Shown here piece after piece: positions 45,131-53,792 of a DNA stretch of 64,000 bases (position 1 is its first letter; each line of letters begins with the position of its first letter). The translations under genes and the position numbers were made by a program. The stretch covers positions 558,001 to 622,000 of the forward strand of contig OY365738.1 of assembly GCA_959347345.1 (NCBI GenBank), read 5' to 3'. Origin of the DNA: an uncultured Amylibacter sp. (GTDB lineage: Bacteria > Pseudomonadota > Alphaproteobacteria > Rhodobacterales > Rhodobacteraceae). The notes under the pieces are model-generated. The model was not told where the DNA came from. It made no database searches and saw only the letters and a program-made list of their open reading frames with translations.

Positions 45131-47023
45131 CCCCCGCCACGGATAAATAAACCCGCCCAACACCGCCGTTATATCCGCATCACTGGGCATATCCCCGCCA
45201 GACTCATCACCTATCACCGCGACCAACCCCAGCTTTTTATCTTCCACCACATCCACCACAACCACGCCGAACCCAGCCTCTGCCAAAGCCGCATCATACA
45301 CCCGCTTTATCGCGGATTTGCGCAACGCGGGCTTGAATACCTTGCCAACGGCAGTCTTTGGCAATTCCGCCAAAACCTCTATATACTTGGGGCGCGCCGC
45401 CGCCTCACCTATCCGCGATTCGCACAAGGCAAACAAATCCGCCATACTAACGCTAGCGCCCTCCGCCAGTTCCACATAAGCACACGGCACCTCCCCCGCC
45501 CGCAAATCGGGTTGCCCAATCGCGCCAGCAAAGGCGACATCTTTGGACGCGGCCAAAGCCTCCTCTATCACCGCGGGGTCGATATTATGCCCGCCACGGA
45601 TAATCACATCCTTCGCACGCCCCGTTATCCATAAATAGCCCTCCGCATCCATCCGCCCCAAATCGCCCGTCCGCACGTGATTGCCCGCGTAAATCCCGAC
45701 ATTCCGCGCGGGGGAGGTATAGGTCGCGCCGATATTCACCCCGCTATTGGCGACACAAATCTCGCCGATTTCACCAACCGCCAAAACCCGCCCAACTTCG
45801 CCGTCAAACGCCATAATCTGCACGTCTGTATGGGGGAAAGGAATACCTACCGAGCCAATCTTGCGAATACCATCCTTTGGATTGCACGAGACCAAACAGG
45901 TCGCCTCGGTCATGCCATAACCCTCCATTATCTCCACACCCGTGACCTTTTGGAAACGCTTGAATAACTCCACTGGCAAAGGGGCAGAGCCACAAACAGC
46001 ACCCTCCAAACTGGATATATCCGCGTCCCCCACAGGACGTTGCAATAACGCAGCAACGGCGGTTGGCACGGTGAACATCAGGGTGACGTTCCAGCGTTCT
46101 ATTAACCCCCAGAAGTTATCAAAAACCCCCTCCCCGCGATAGCCCGCAGGGGTGGGCAGAACCATCATCGCCCCCGTCGCCATGCACCCCATCCAAACGG
46201 GATAGGCGGCGAATACATGGAACAATGGCAGAGGGCAGAGGACTACGTCGGTCTCGCGATACAGCAAGGTCGCGCAAACCCAGCCGTTATACAGTGCACC
46301 AGAATGGCGGTGTTGCGCGATTTTCGGCATGCCAGTGGTGCCGCCCGTGTGGAAATAGGCGCAAAACGGGTCGGATTCGTCCTCGGCGAAGTCCAGTTTT
46401 TCGGCGTTGTATTTCGCAATAGTTTGCGTGAAATCAATCACTTGCGCGTGGTGTTTAACGCGGGTTTTCGGGCGCAGCATGGGGGCTATGAATTGGGCTA
46501 TGCCACCCAAATGCGGCATCAGGTCTATTTCCATAATAGTCTCCACCATCGGCGATTCGGCGGTGGCACGGGCGGCCAATTCGGCGAGGTTCGTCTTTGG
46601 AAAGGCTTTCAATCCGACCAGTACTTTAGCGTTTGTTTCCACCAGTAAGGCGGCGATTTGTTCGGGTTGCAAAGTGGGGTTTATCGGCGCGACTATCCCC
46701 GCCGTCATCGCGCCCAACATAGCGATCATGGTTTGCGGAGTGTTTGGGATTAAACAGGCGACGACATCGTTTGGCCCTATGCCGAGCGCGCGGAATGCGT
46801 TCGCGGCTTGGGTGACTTGCGCGGTTAATTCGCGCCATGTCAGCGTGCTGGATTTGTCCTTTGGTCCGGATTTCAGCTGGAACCCGATAGCGGGGCGGTC
46901 TGGGAATTGTTTTGCGGTACGGCAGAGCTGCTGGTAGATGGTTTTATCAGCCCACGCGGTTTTTAAGGGGATATCGCGCTCTATTTTGGCAAGGTCTGCG
47001 GGGTTTGAAAAGGGGAGTTTCAT
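45119..47023 (-). CDS. Acyl-CoA synthetase (AMP-binding)
   Basis: 634 aa adenylate-forming enzyme. Motif AYFHTGGTTGMPKIAQHRHSG region near 231, GYGMTEAT near 376, TGDLGRMDAEGYLWITGRAKD near 455, and the late catalytic Lys in LPKTAVGKVFKP near 558. It activates a fatty or other carboxylic acid to the CoA ester; chain length cannot be read from sequence. The final FSD and stop lie in heptamers. Confidence 0.88.
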   Translation of the reverse strand: MKLPFSNPADLAKIERDIPLKTAWADKTIYQQLCRTAKQFPDRPAIGFQLKSGPKDKSSTLTWRELTAQVTQAANAFRALGIGPNDVVACLIPNTPQTMIAMLGAMTAGIVAPINPTLQPEQIAALLVETNAKVLVGLKAFPKTNLAELAARATAESPMVETIMEIDLMPHLGGIAQFIAPMLRPKTRVKHHAQVIDFTQTIAKYNAEKLDFAEDESDPFCAYFHTGGTTGMPKIAQHRHSGALYNGWVCATLLYRETDVVLCPLPLFHVFAAYPVWMGCMATGAMMVLPTPAGYRGEGVFDNFWGLIERWNVTLMFTVPTAVAALLQRPVGDADISSLEGAVCGSAPLPVELFKRFQKVTGVEIMEGYGMTEATCLVSCNPKDGIRKIGSVGIPFPHTDVQIMAFDGEVGRVLAVGEIGEICVANSGVNIGATYTSPARNVGIYAGNHVRTGDLGRMDAEGYLWITGRAKDVIIRGGHNIDPAVIEEALAASKDVAFAGAIGQPDLRAGEVPCAYVELAEGASVSMADLFALCESRIGEAAARPKYIEVLAELPKTAVGKVFKPALRKSAIKRVYDAALAEAGFGVVVVDVVEDKKLGLVAVIGDESGGDMPSDADITAVLGGFIYPWRGFSD

Positions 47024-47097
47024 GGGGATGGGTGTCCTTTATTTTGGAGTTTGTGGTATTATTATGCGGATAAATGGGGGAATTGCAAGGGGTTTTT

Positions 47098-47560
47098 TAG
47101 TTATTAGTTGTTAGTTATTAGTTATTAGTGGGGGTAGTAGCCCTGCGGGTCTTCGTCATCGCTACGCGAATGCCGACCAGCGTGGTCTTTTGTGCGTAGC
47201 CCCCGCTTCGCGGGGGCATGCCAAAAGCCCTTTGGTTACAAGACGATAATGTCTCTATACATTTACTATCTGGAATAACAAGACGAGGGATTGGATTATT
47301 TGCAAAGAATACTTGGGAATTGGTGGTAGGCTATTTCTAAATTTATTTAGGCTTTGCCTAGATACAAAGACAAACCCCAGCCAAAAAAACCCGTCCAGCT
47401 CTCCGCAGGAGGGGTGGGCGGGCGGGAAGCCCGAACGCAGGGGCTTGCCCCGAAGTGAGGGCGCAACAAAAAACCTCTATTCCGACTCCTAATAACAAGC
47501 CCCTAATCCTTAATAACCAACCACTAATAACTAATAACTAACAACTAACAACTAAAAACC
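47098..47560. repeat. Element A copy 5 between heptamer arrays
   Basis: Heptamers at 47098-47130 and about 47518-47556 flank element A (about 47138-47483). Main hairpin 47187-47227 with perfect CCCCCGC/GCGGGGG arms; both cores and the GGTGGGCGGGCGGG end present. No gene. Confidence 0.88.
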
Positions 47561-47561
47561 A

Positions 47562-47589
47562 TTGACAACCTTACAAAAATAAATAAAAC
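47562..47589 (+). promoter_or_regulatory. Promoter of the pyrH operon
   Basis: TTGACA, 16 bp spacer, TAAAAC, 35 bp before the pyrH ATG and directly after heptamers. Confidence 0.55.
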
Positions 47590-47624
47590 ACCATATAAAC
47601 CCACCAACCACAAAGACCCGCCCA

Positions 47625-48350
47625 ATGACCCCTGCCCCCAAAACCCCCTACAAACGCATTTTATTAAAACTATCGGGCGAAGTCCTCATGGGCGAGCAAT
47701 CCTACGGGCTCTCCCCGCCGACCATCCAGCGTATCGCAGGTGAATTAAAGGACGTTTATGATAGCGGAGTCCAGCTCTGCCTCGTCATTGGGGGCGGTAA
47801 TATCTTCCGCGGACTATCCGCCTCGGCGCAGGGGATGGAGCGCACAACCGCCGATTATATGGGCATGCTGGCGACGGTCATGAACGCCCTCGCCATGCAG
47901 TCCGCCTTGGAAAACAAAAACATCCCCACGCGGGTGCTGTCCGCCATTCCCATGGACCAGATATGCGAGCCTTATATCCGCCGTCGTGCCATGCACCATT
48001 TGGAAAAACGGCGGGTTTGTATATTCGCCGCTGGTACGGGCAACCCTTATTTCACGACCGATACCGCCGCCACGCTCCGCGCTAGTGAGATGGCATGCGA
48101 TGCCATTATGAAGGCCACGCAGGTTGACGGAGTCTATGACAAAGACCCAAACAAACACACCGATGCCACCCGTTATGACACGATAAGCTATGACGATATC
48201 CTGCATAAAAACCTGAAAGTCATGGATGCGGCCGCCATCGCCCTTGCACGGGATAACGATTTGCCGATTATTGTGTTTAATCTAAAGGAAAAAGGTGCTA
48301 TGATGCGGGTTATTAACAATCAGGGGTGCTTCACCCGCGTTCATGGATAA
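47625..48350 (+). CDS. pyrH: UMP kinase
   Basis: 241 aa of the amino-acid kinase fold. [14 protein letters not shown] near 9, [11 protein letters not shown] near 54, and [20 protein letters not shown] near 137. Phosphorylates UMP to UDP. First gene of pyrH-frr-uppS-cdsA-dxr-rseP. The usual upstream rpsB-tsf pair is not in the window; element A and heptamers lie there instead. Confidence 0.96.
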   Translation: MTPAPKTPYKRILLKLSGEVLMGEQSYGLSPPTIQRIAGELKDVYDSGVQLCLVIGGGNIFRGLSASAQGMERTTADYMGMLATVMNALAMQSALENKNIPTRVLSAIPMDQICEPYIRRRAMHHLEKRRVCIFAAGTGNPYFTTDTAATLRASEMACDAIMKATQVDGVYDKDPNKHTDATRYDTISYDDILHKNLKVMDAAAIALARDNDLPIIVFNLKEKGAMMRVINNQGCFTRVHG

Positions 48351-48377
48351 CGCACCCCACAAAACAGGAGGTTCATA

Positions 48378-48941
48378 ATGAACGACACAGACACAGAAAT
48401 AGACACGCAGGATTTGGAACGCCGTATGCAGGGCGCGATTACCGCGTTAAAAAACGAATTCACTGGATTGCGTACGGGGCGGGCTTCTGCCTCTATCCTC
48501 GATTCGGTTATGGTGGATGCTTATGGCTCGCAAATGCCGGTTCAGCAATGTGGCAGTATCAATGTGCCAGACCCTCGGATGATTACGGTTTCCGTGTGGG
48601 ATAAGGGGCTGGTTGGCGCGGTGGAACGGGCTATTCGTGATTCGGGGCTGGGGTTAAATCCAGTGGTGGAGGGTGCTTTGTTACGCCTGCCTCTGCCTGA
48701 TTTGAACGAAGAACGCCGCCGTGAGCTGTCCAAAATGGCTGGGCAATATGGCGAAACCGCACGGATAGCCATCCGCAATGTTCGCAAAGACGGCATGGAT
48801 AAATTAAAGCAGATAAAAGACAATATCGGCGAGGACGACCAGAAAATCTGGGCTGATGAGATTCAGGAATTAACCGATACATCCATAAAATCCGTGGATT
48901 CTCTGGTCGATGACAAACAGCAAGAGATTATGAAAGTCTAA
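48378..48941 (+). CDS. frr: Ribosome-recycling factor
   Basis: 187 aa. [20 protein letters not shown] near 30, [20 protein letters not shown] near 57, and the C-terminal helix with [24 protein letters not shown]. It splits post-termination ribosomes with EF-G. AGGAGGTT precedes the start. Confidence 0.96.
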   Translation: MNDTDTEIDTQDLERRMQGAITALKNEFTGLRTGRASASILDSVMVDAYGSQMPVQQCGSINVPDPRMITVSVWDKGLVGAVERAIRDSGLGLNPVVEGALLRLPLPDLNEERRRELSKMAGQYGETARIAIRNVRKDGMDKLKQIKDNIGEDDQKIWADEIQELTDTSIKSVDSLVDDKQQEIMKV

Positions 48942-48944
48942 CCC

Positions 48945-49682
48945 ATGTCTTTACCGCAACCCGCCCCTCCGCGTGCCGATCCGCCCCATATCGCCATTAT
49001 TATGGACGGTAACGGGCGGTGGGCTGCTCGGCGTAATATGGACAGGTTAAAGGGGCATTATGCGGGGGTTAAGGTTTTTAAGCAAATCGTTAAGGCTTCG
49101 CTGGATTTGCAGGTGAAGTATTTGACGGTTTTCGCGTTTTCTACTGAGAATTGGAAGCGGTCGGCGGGGGAAGTAACGGGGCTCATGACGTTATTTCGCA
49201 GGCATATTCGCAGTGAGGCTGCGGAGTTGTTTGAACACGGAATTCGCGTGCGGTTTATCGGGCAACGCGGGCGGCTGGACGCTCGGCTGGTGGCGTTGAT
49301 GGAGGGGCTGGAGGCGCAAACCGCGGGCAATACCCGCATGCATTTAACCGTAGCCGTGGATTACGGCGGGCGTGATGAAATTGTGCGTACCGCGCGGGAA
49401 TTGGCGGTGCAGGTGCGCGATGGAGTGGTGCGTGCCGAGGATATTGATGAGGCGATGTTCGCGGATAATATGGACACGGCGGGCTTGCCTGACCCTGATT
49501 TGGTGTTGCGGACTTCGGGCGAATGCAGGACGTCCAATTTCCTGCCGTGGCAGTCGATTTACGCGGAATATGTGTTTGATGAGGCGTATTGGCCAGATTA
49601 TACAGAGCAGCAATTCCGCGATTTGGTGTATCAATTTTACGGCAGGGAACGGCGGTTCGGTGCTGTGGTTGCAGGGGATTAG
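48945..49682 (+). CDS. uppS: Isoprenyl transferase (undecaprenyl diphosphate synthase)
   Basis: 245 aa cis-prenyltransferase. HIAIIMDGNGRWAARR near 16 with the catalytic Asp, FAFSTENWKR near 66, and LRTSGECRTSNFLPWQ near 192. It makes the lipid carrier for cell-wall synthesis. Three bases after frr. Confidence 0.95.
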   Translation: MSLPQPAPPRADPPHIAIIMDGNGRWAARRNMDRLKGHYAGVKVFKQIVKASLDLQVKYLTVFAFSTENWKRSAGEVTGLMTLFRRHIRSEAAELFEHGIRVRFIGQRGRLDARLVALMEGLEAQTAGNTRMHLTVAVDYGGRDEIVRTARELAVQVRDGVVRAEDIDEAMFADNMDTAGLPDPDLVLRTSGECRTSNFLPWQSIYAEYVFDEAYWPDYTEQQFRDLVYQFYGRERRFGAVVAGD

Positions 49683-49688
49683 GGCGTT

Positions 49689-50447
49689 ATGAAGGACGCG
49701 CAAAAGCACACACAAAAGCACACACAAAAGCACGGCATGCAATTTCCTGATTTCGGGGCAAGGCTGGTTTCCGCCGTTATTTTACTGGTGATAGCTGGGG
49801 TGGCGATTGGGTTCGGCGGGCTGGTGTTCGCAGGGTTTTTGGCGGTGATGAGCGCGGTTATGGTCTGGGAAGTTCTGGCTATGTGGCGGGCTGGGGCAAA
49901 AAATTCTAATACAGAAAATTCTAACATAGTCGCGTTCCTGCTAGTCATCGGCAGTATCACGGCAATCTGTGCCTCTGCCTTGGCGTTGTCTTTCATCAGG
50001 GAATTGTCTTTACCCCTGCTGGTATTTTTAATTCTGTGTGTTTTGGGCTCGGACATAGGCGGCTATTTCATAGGGCGACTGGTCGGCGGACCGCGCCTAT
50101 GGGTGCGGATAAGCCCAAACAAAACTTGGTCAGGCACGATAGGCGGATGGCTGCTGGCAATCATCCTAGGCGGTGGGTTTATGATGGTGGGTTTGGGCAG
50201 TTTGGGCGGTGGAATCGGCGGTGGAATCGGCGGTGGCGGAGGTTTCGCTCTAGGCACAGTGATTACGACCGCCTTCCTACTGGCACTCAGCGCACAGGCT
50301 GGCGATTTAACGCAGAGCGCGATGAAACGTTATTTTGGCGTGAAGGATAGCTCTAACCTGTTGCCCGGTCACGGCGGGTTGTTTGATAGGTTTGACGGAA
50401 TGATAGCCGCCAGTCTGGTTTTATTTGCGGTTGGTTTTTTGATTTGA
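49689..50447 (+). CDS. cdsA: Phosphatidate cytidylyltransferase
   Basis: 252 aa, about six to eight membrane helices, and the C-terminal signature KRYFGVKDSSNLLPGHGGLFDRFDG. It makes CDP-diacylglycerol, the substrate of Pcs. Two in-frame 12-nt tandem expansions are visible: HTQK repeats at the N-terminus and a GGGI run in a loop near residues 173-187. The start may instead be the ATG at 49737 after the HTQK repeats. Confidence 0.92.
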   Translation: MKDAQKHTQKHTQKHGMQFPDFGARLVSAVILLVIAGVAIGFGGLVFAGFLAVMSAVMVWEVLAMWRAGAKNSNTENSNIVAFLLVIGSITAICASALALSFIRELSLPLLVFLILCVLGSDIGGYFIGRLVGGPRLWVRISPNKTWSGTIGGWLLAIILGGGFMMVGLGSLGGGIGGGIGGGGGFALGTVITTAFLLALSAQAGDLTQSAMKRYFGVKDSSNLLPGHGGLFDRFDGMIAASLVLFAVGFLI

Positions 50448-50502
50448 CTCCCGTGAAAAAATCCACCATAACACCCCCCTACCAACAGGGGACTCCATCA
50501 CC

Positions 50503-51699
50503 ATGACGCGTACCGTTTCTATCCTTGGGGCGACTGGCTCTATCGGCACGAACGCCCTGCGTATCATAGCCCAAACACCCGCGCTCCGCGTCCATACCTT
50601 GACCGCCCACAGCAACGCCGCTTTATTAACCGAACAAGCCCTGACGCATCGCCCAAAGGCGGTCGTTATCAGCGATAAAACCCACTATTCCACCGTAAAA
50701 ACCAACCTTTTCGGCACGGGTATCCGCGTATCGGCGGGGCGGGAGGCATTGCTGACCGCGGCCACAACCCAAACCGATTGCACCCTATCCGCCATTGTCG
50801 GGTTCGGCGGGGTAGAACCCAGTTTAATCGCGGCACAAGCGACCCAAACCCTCGCCCTTGCCAATAAAGAAACGCTCGTCTGCGCGGGTCCCTTATTGCA
50901 CCAAACATCCACCGCGAAAATCATCCCCGTGGATAGCGAGCATTCGGCGATTTTCCAGTGTATAAACGGGCAGGATAAAACGGCGATTGAACGGATTATC
51001 CTAACCGCTTCGGGCGGTCCTTTTCGCGGTTATACCCGTGCCGAATTACAAAATGTCACCCCCGCGCAGGCGGCCAATCATCCCAATTGGGCGATGGGTC
51101 GGCGGATATCAATAGACTCGGCTTCCTTGTTTAACAAAGCGATGGAATTCATTGAAACAAAAGAATTATTTGGAGTAAATGAATCGCAGATAGAGGTCTG
51201 GATTCACCCGCAATCTCTGGTTCATTCGTTTGTGGGATTCAGCGATGGTGCGTTGCTGGCGCAGCTCTCTCCGCCTGATATGGCGGGGGCGATTGGCTTT
51301 GCTTTATGCTGGCCAAACAGGGCGGATTTGAACACCCCACGGCTGGGGCTGGCAGAACTGGCACAGCTGGATTTCACCGCCGTGGATGAGGCGGTTTTCG
51401 GCGCGATTAAACTGGCGAGGCAGGTCGCCCGCATGGGCGGTCTGGCTGGCTGTGTTTTGAATGCCGCCAAGGAACGGGCGTTGGATTTGTTCTTGGATGG
51501 GCGGATTGGGTTTTTGGATATGGAGGCGTTGGTCGCGCAGGCTATCCGCGATATGGACGGTTTTTTGGATAAAACCCCCGCCCCCCAATCGTACAAAACG
51601 ATAGCCCGTGCGGACGGCTTGACTCGCGGTTTTATTGATAGTATAGCGGATAAAACACCCGCCCACCCCCAACATAATAAGGAAAAAACCTATGTTTGA
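50503..51699 (+). CDS. dxr: 1-deoxy-D-xylulose 5-phosphate reductoisomerase
   Basis: 398 aa. NADPH motif ILGATGSIGTNALRI near 6, ANKETLVCAG near 123, metal-binding PVDSEHSAIFQC near 145, SIDSASLFNKAMEFIE near 203. Second step of the MEP isoprenoid pathway, which feeds UppS. It overlaps rseP by 8 bp. Confidence 0.95.
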   Translation: MTRTVSILGATGSIGTNALRIIAQTPALRVHTLTAHSNAALLTEQALTHRPKAVVISDKTHYSTVKTNLFGTGIRVSAGREALLTAATTQTDCTLSAIVGFGGVEPSLIAAQATQTLALANKETLVCAGPLLHQTSTAKIIPVDSEHSAIFQCINGQDKTAIERIILTASGGPFRGYTRAELQNVTPAQAANHPNWAMGRRISIDSASLFNKAMEFIETKELFGVNESQIEVWIHPQSLVHSFVGFSDGALLAQLSPPDMAGAIGFALCWPNRADLNTPRLGLAELAQLDFTAVDEAVFGAIKLARQVARMGGLAGCVLNAAKERALDLFLDGRIGFLDMEALVAQAIRDMDGFLDKTPAPQSYKTIARADGLTRGFIDSIADKTPAHPQHNKEKTYV

Positions 51700-53017
51700 A
51701 TGGATAGAGGCGATGCCTTTCATCGGTCCCAGTCTCAGCTTCTTACTACCCGCTATCATAGCCTTTGGCGTGGTCGTCGCCATCCACGAATACGGGCATT
51801 ATATCGTCGGGCGATGGTGCGGAATCCACGCGGAAATCTTTTCATTGGGCTTTGGTCCAACCATATATCAAACCCGCGATAAACACGGTACGATTTGGCG
51901 GGTTGCCATCATACCTTTGGGCGGATATGTCAAGTTTTTGGGCGATATGAACGCCGCCAGTATGGGCGTTGCACAGGGCGAGGCAAACCCCCGTATGTTC
52001 CAACACGCGCCCTTATACGCTAAGTTTTTAACGGTTTTGGCGGGGCCAGTCGCGAATTTCATTCTGTCATTTACGATTTTCACGGCGATAGCGGTCGCGT
52101 TCGGCACAGTACCCGACCGCGCGATTATCGACCAGCCGATTGATATGGGTATTGCCAGCCATGATTTACGGGCGGGCGATGAAATCATAGCGATTGACGG
52201 CGATTCGGTGACAAGTTTCAGCGATATTATCCTTTGGGCGCAGAATGCGACGGCTCGTGATACGCATAATTACGGGGTGCTGCGCGATGGGTTGCGCCGC
52301 GAAGCCAAAGGCGCGTTTCCTTTGCCCCCCGTGGTTGCCAATGTTCTGCCCGTCAGTGCGGCCAGCCAAGCTGGGTTGCGTTCAAACGATGTTATTCGTG
52401 CGGTGAATGGGCGGGCGGTGTCCAGCTTTGCCGATGTTGCCGATGCCGTGAAAACCAGTGAAACGGAACAGATTACCCTGCTGTTATGGCGGGATGGCGC
52501 CGAGCAAACCGTGCAAATCACCCCGCGTTTGCAGGTAACGGAAGAGGGCGGGCAGGTGATTCGTAAGAAACTGCTGGGTGTGCAGGGCGGGCTGGCGTTT
52601 GCCCCGAAGCGCGAGGATATATCCCTGATGCAAGCCGCGCTTGCGGGTGTGAAACGCACTTGGGGAGTCATCACGGGTTCGGTTAAATCCCTGCGGTTGT
52701 TGTTCACTGGCACGGTTGGGCTGGCCGATTTGCAGGGGCCGATTGGGATAGCCCATAGCGCGTCTGATATTGCCAAATCGGGGTGGTTGGATTTGGTCTC
52801 GTTCATAGCCGTGCTTTCCACGGCGATTGGGTTTTTTAACCTGCTGCCTATTCCTGTTTTGGACGGCGGGCATTTGCTGCATTTCGCCTATCAGATGGTG
52901 TTTAGGCGGGAGGTGAATGCGAAAGGCATGGCGGTTATTACCAATGTCGGGCTGGTTTTGCTGTTGTCGCTGGTGGTTTTTGTCAGCTTTTATGATGGGG
53001 TGAGGCTGTTTGGATAG
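51692..53017 (+). CDS. rseP: Intramembrane site-2 protease RseP
   Basis: 441 aa. Zinc motif HEYGHY near residue 29, two PDZ domains (about 130-210 and 215-300), and LLPIPVLDGGHLL with the third zinc ligand near 390. It cleaves membrane-bound anti-sigma factors and remnant signal peptides. It could act on the anti-sigma candidate at 21.0-21.5 kb, though nothing in the sequence shows it. AAGGAAA precedes the start. Confidence 0.94.
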   Translation: MFEWIEAMPFIGPSLSFLLPAIIAFGVVVAIHEYGHYIVGRWCGIHAEIFSLGFGPTIYQTRDKHGTIWRVAIIPLGGYVKFLGDMNAASMGVAQGEANPRMFQHAPLYAKFLTVLAGPVANFILSFTIFTAIAVAFGTVPDRAIIDQPIDMGIASHDLRAGDEIIAIDGDSVTSFSDIILWAQNATARDTHNYGVLRDGLRREAKGAFPLPPVVANVLPVSAASQAGLRSNDVIRAVNGRAVSSFADVADAVKTSETEQITLLLWRDGAEQTVQITPRLQVTEEGGQVIRKKLLGVQGGLAFAPKREDISLMQAALAGVKRTWGVITGSVKSLRLLFTGTVGLADLQGPIGIAHSASDIAKSGWLDLVSFIAVLSTAIGFFNLLPIPVLDGGHLLHFAYQMVFRREVNAKGMAVITNVGLVLLLSLVVFVSFYDGVRLFG

Positions 53018-53715
53018 GTGTTAGTTATTAGTTGTTAGTTATTAGTTATTAGTGATTTTAGCCCTTCGGGTCTGCGTCATCCCTTTGGGATGCCACCACG
53101 GGGTGCGCCCGCACCCTTGAGGCTAAAGCCTCTTCGGGGCGGGCGCACCCAAGCCTGTCCTAGTTTATAGGCAAAGCCTAAATAAATTTAGAGCAAACCC
53201 ATCAAAACTTCCCAAGTATTCTAAACAAATAATCCAATCTATCCTCTTGTATATCCTGCTAGTAATTTTATAGAATCATTATCATCTTGAAACCCAAGGG
53301 CTTTTGGCATGCCTCCACGAAGTGGGGGCTACGCACAAAAGACCACGCTGGTCGGCATTCGCGTAAGCGATGACGAAGACCCAAAGGGCAGACTCGGTAA
53401 TTGTTAATCTAGGACAATCTGCAATTCTAGGAAACCGACCGCCTTGTTTCCTAATTTTAGCGGGCGTGCCCGCAGGGGGGGCGGTCGCGCGCACCCTCAC
53501 CCCCACGGGTGCGCGTCAGCTTATCGGTTGTACTGGGTCAGTTTATTTTAGAGTCGCTGGTGACGCAAATTCCCTTATACCTAACAACCAAGACGCACAC
53601 CCTTCGGGTTCGCGCGACCCACGTGCCGCCATGACGAATCGTTATTAATCATTAATCGCTAATCACTAATCGTTCATCACTAATAACTAATAACTAATAA
53701 CTAACAACTAAAAAC
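53015..53715. repeat. Element A copy 6 and element B copy 3 with heptamers
   Basis: Heptamers (53019-53050), then element A in reverse orientation (about 53058-53388) with main hairpin 53301-53341 (CCTCCAC/GTGGGGG), then element B (about 53395-53640) almost identical to copy 2, then degenerate heptamers to 53713. This splits rseP from bamA, which are usually close neighbours. No gene. Confidence 0.87.
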
Positions 53716-53792
53716 CCTTGCCTTTACCCGCGTTTTACCATAAAACACCCCCTAAACCTTCGGTATTGTTATGTTGTGAAAAGGATAAAGGT

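Noticed and set aside
53718..53792. Upstream extension of bamA
   Set aside because: The extra codons give an unlikely N-terminus ahead of the signal peptide. TTG at 53793 has a Shine-Dalgarno sequence and places the signal peptide correctly.
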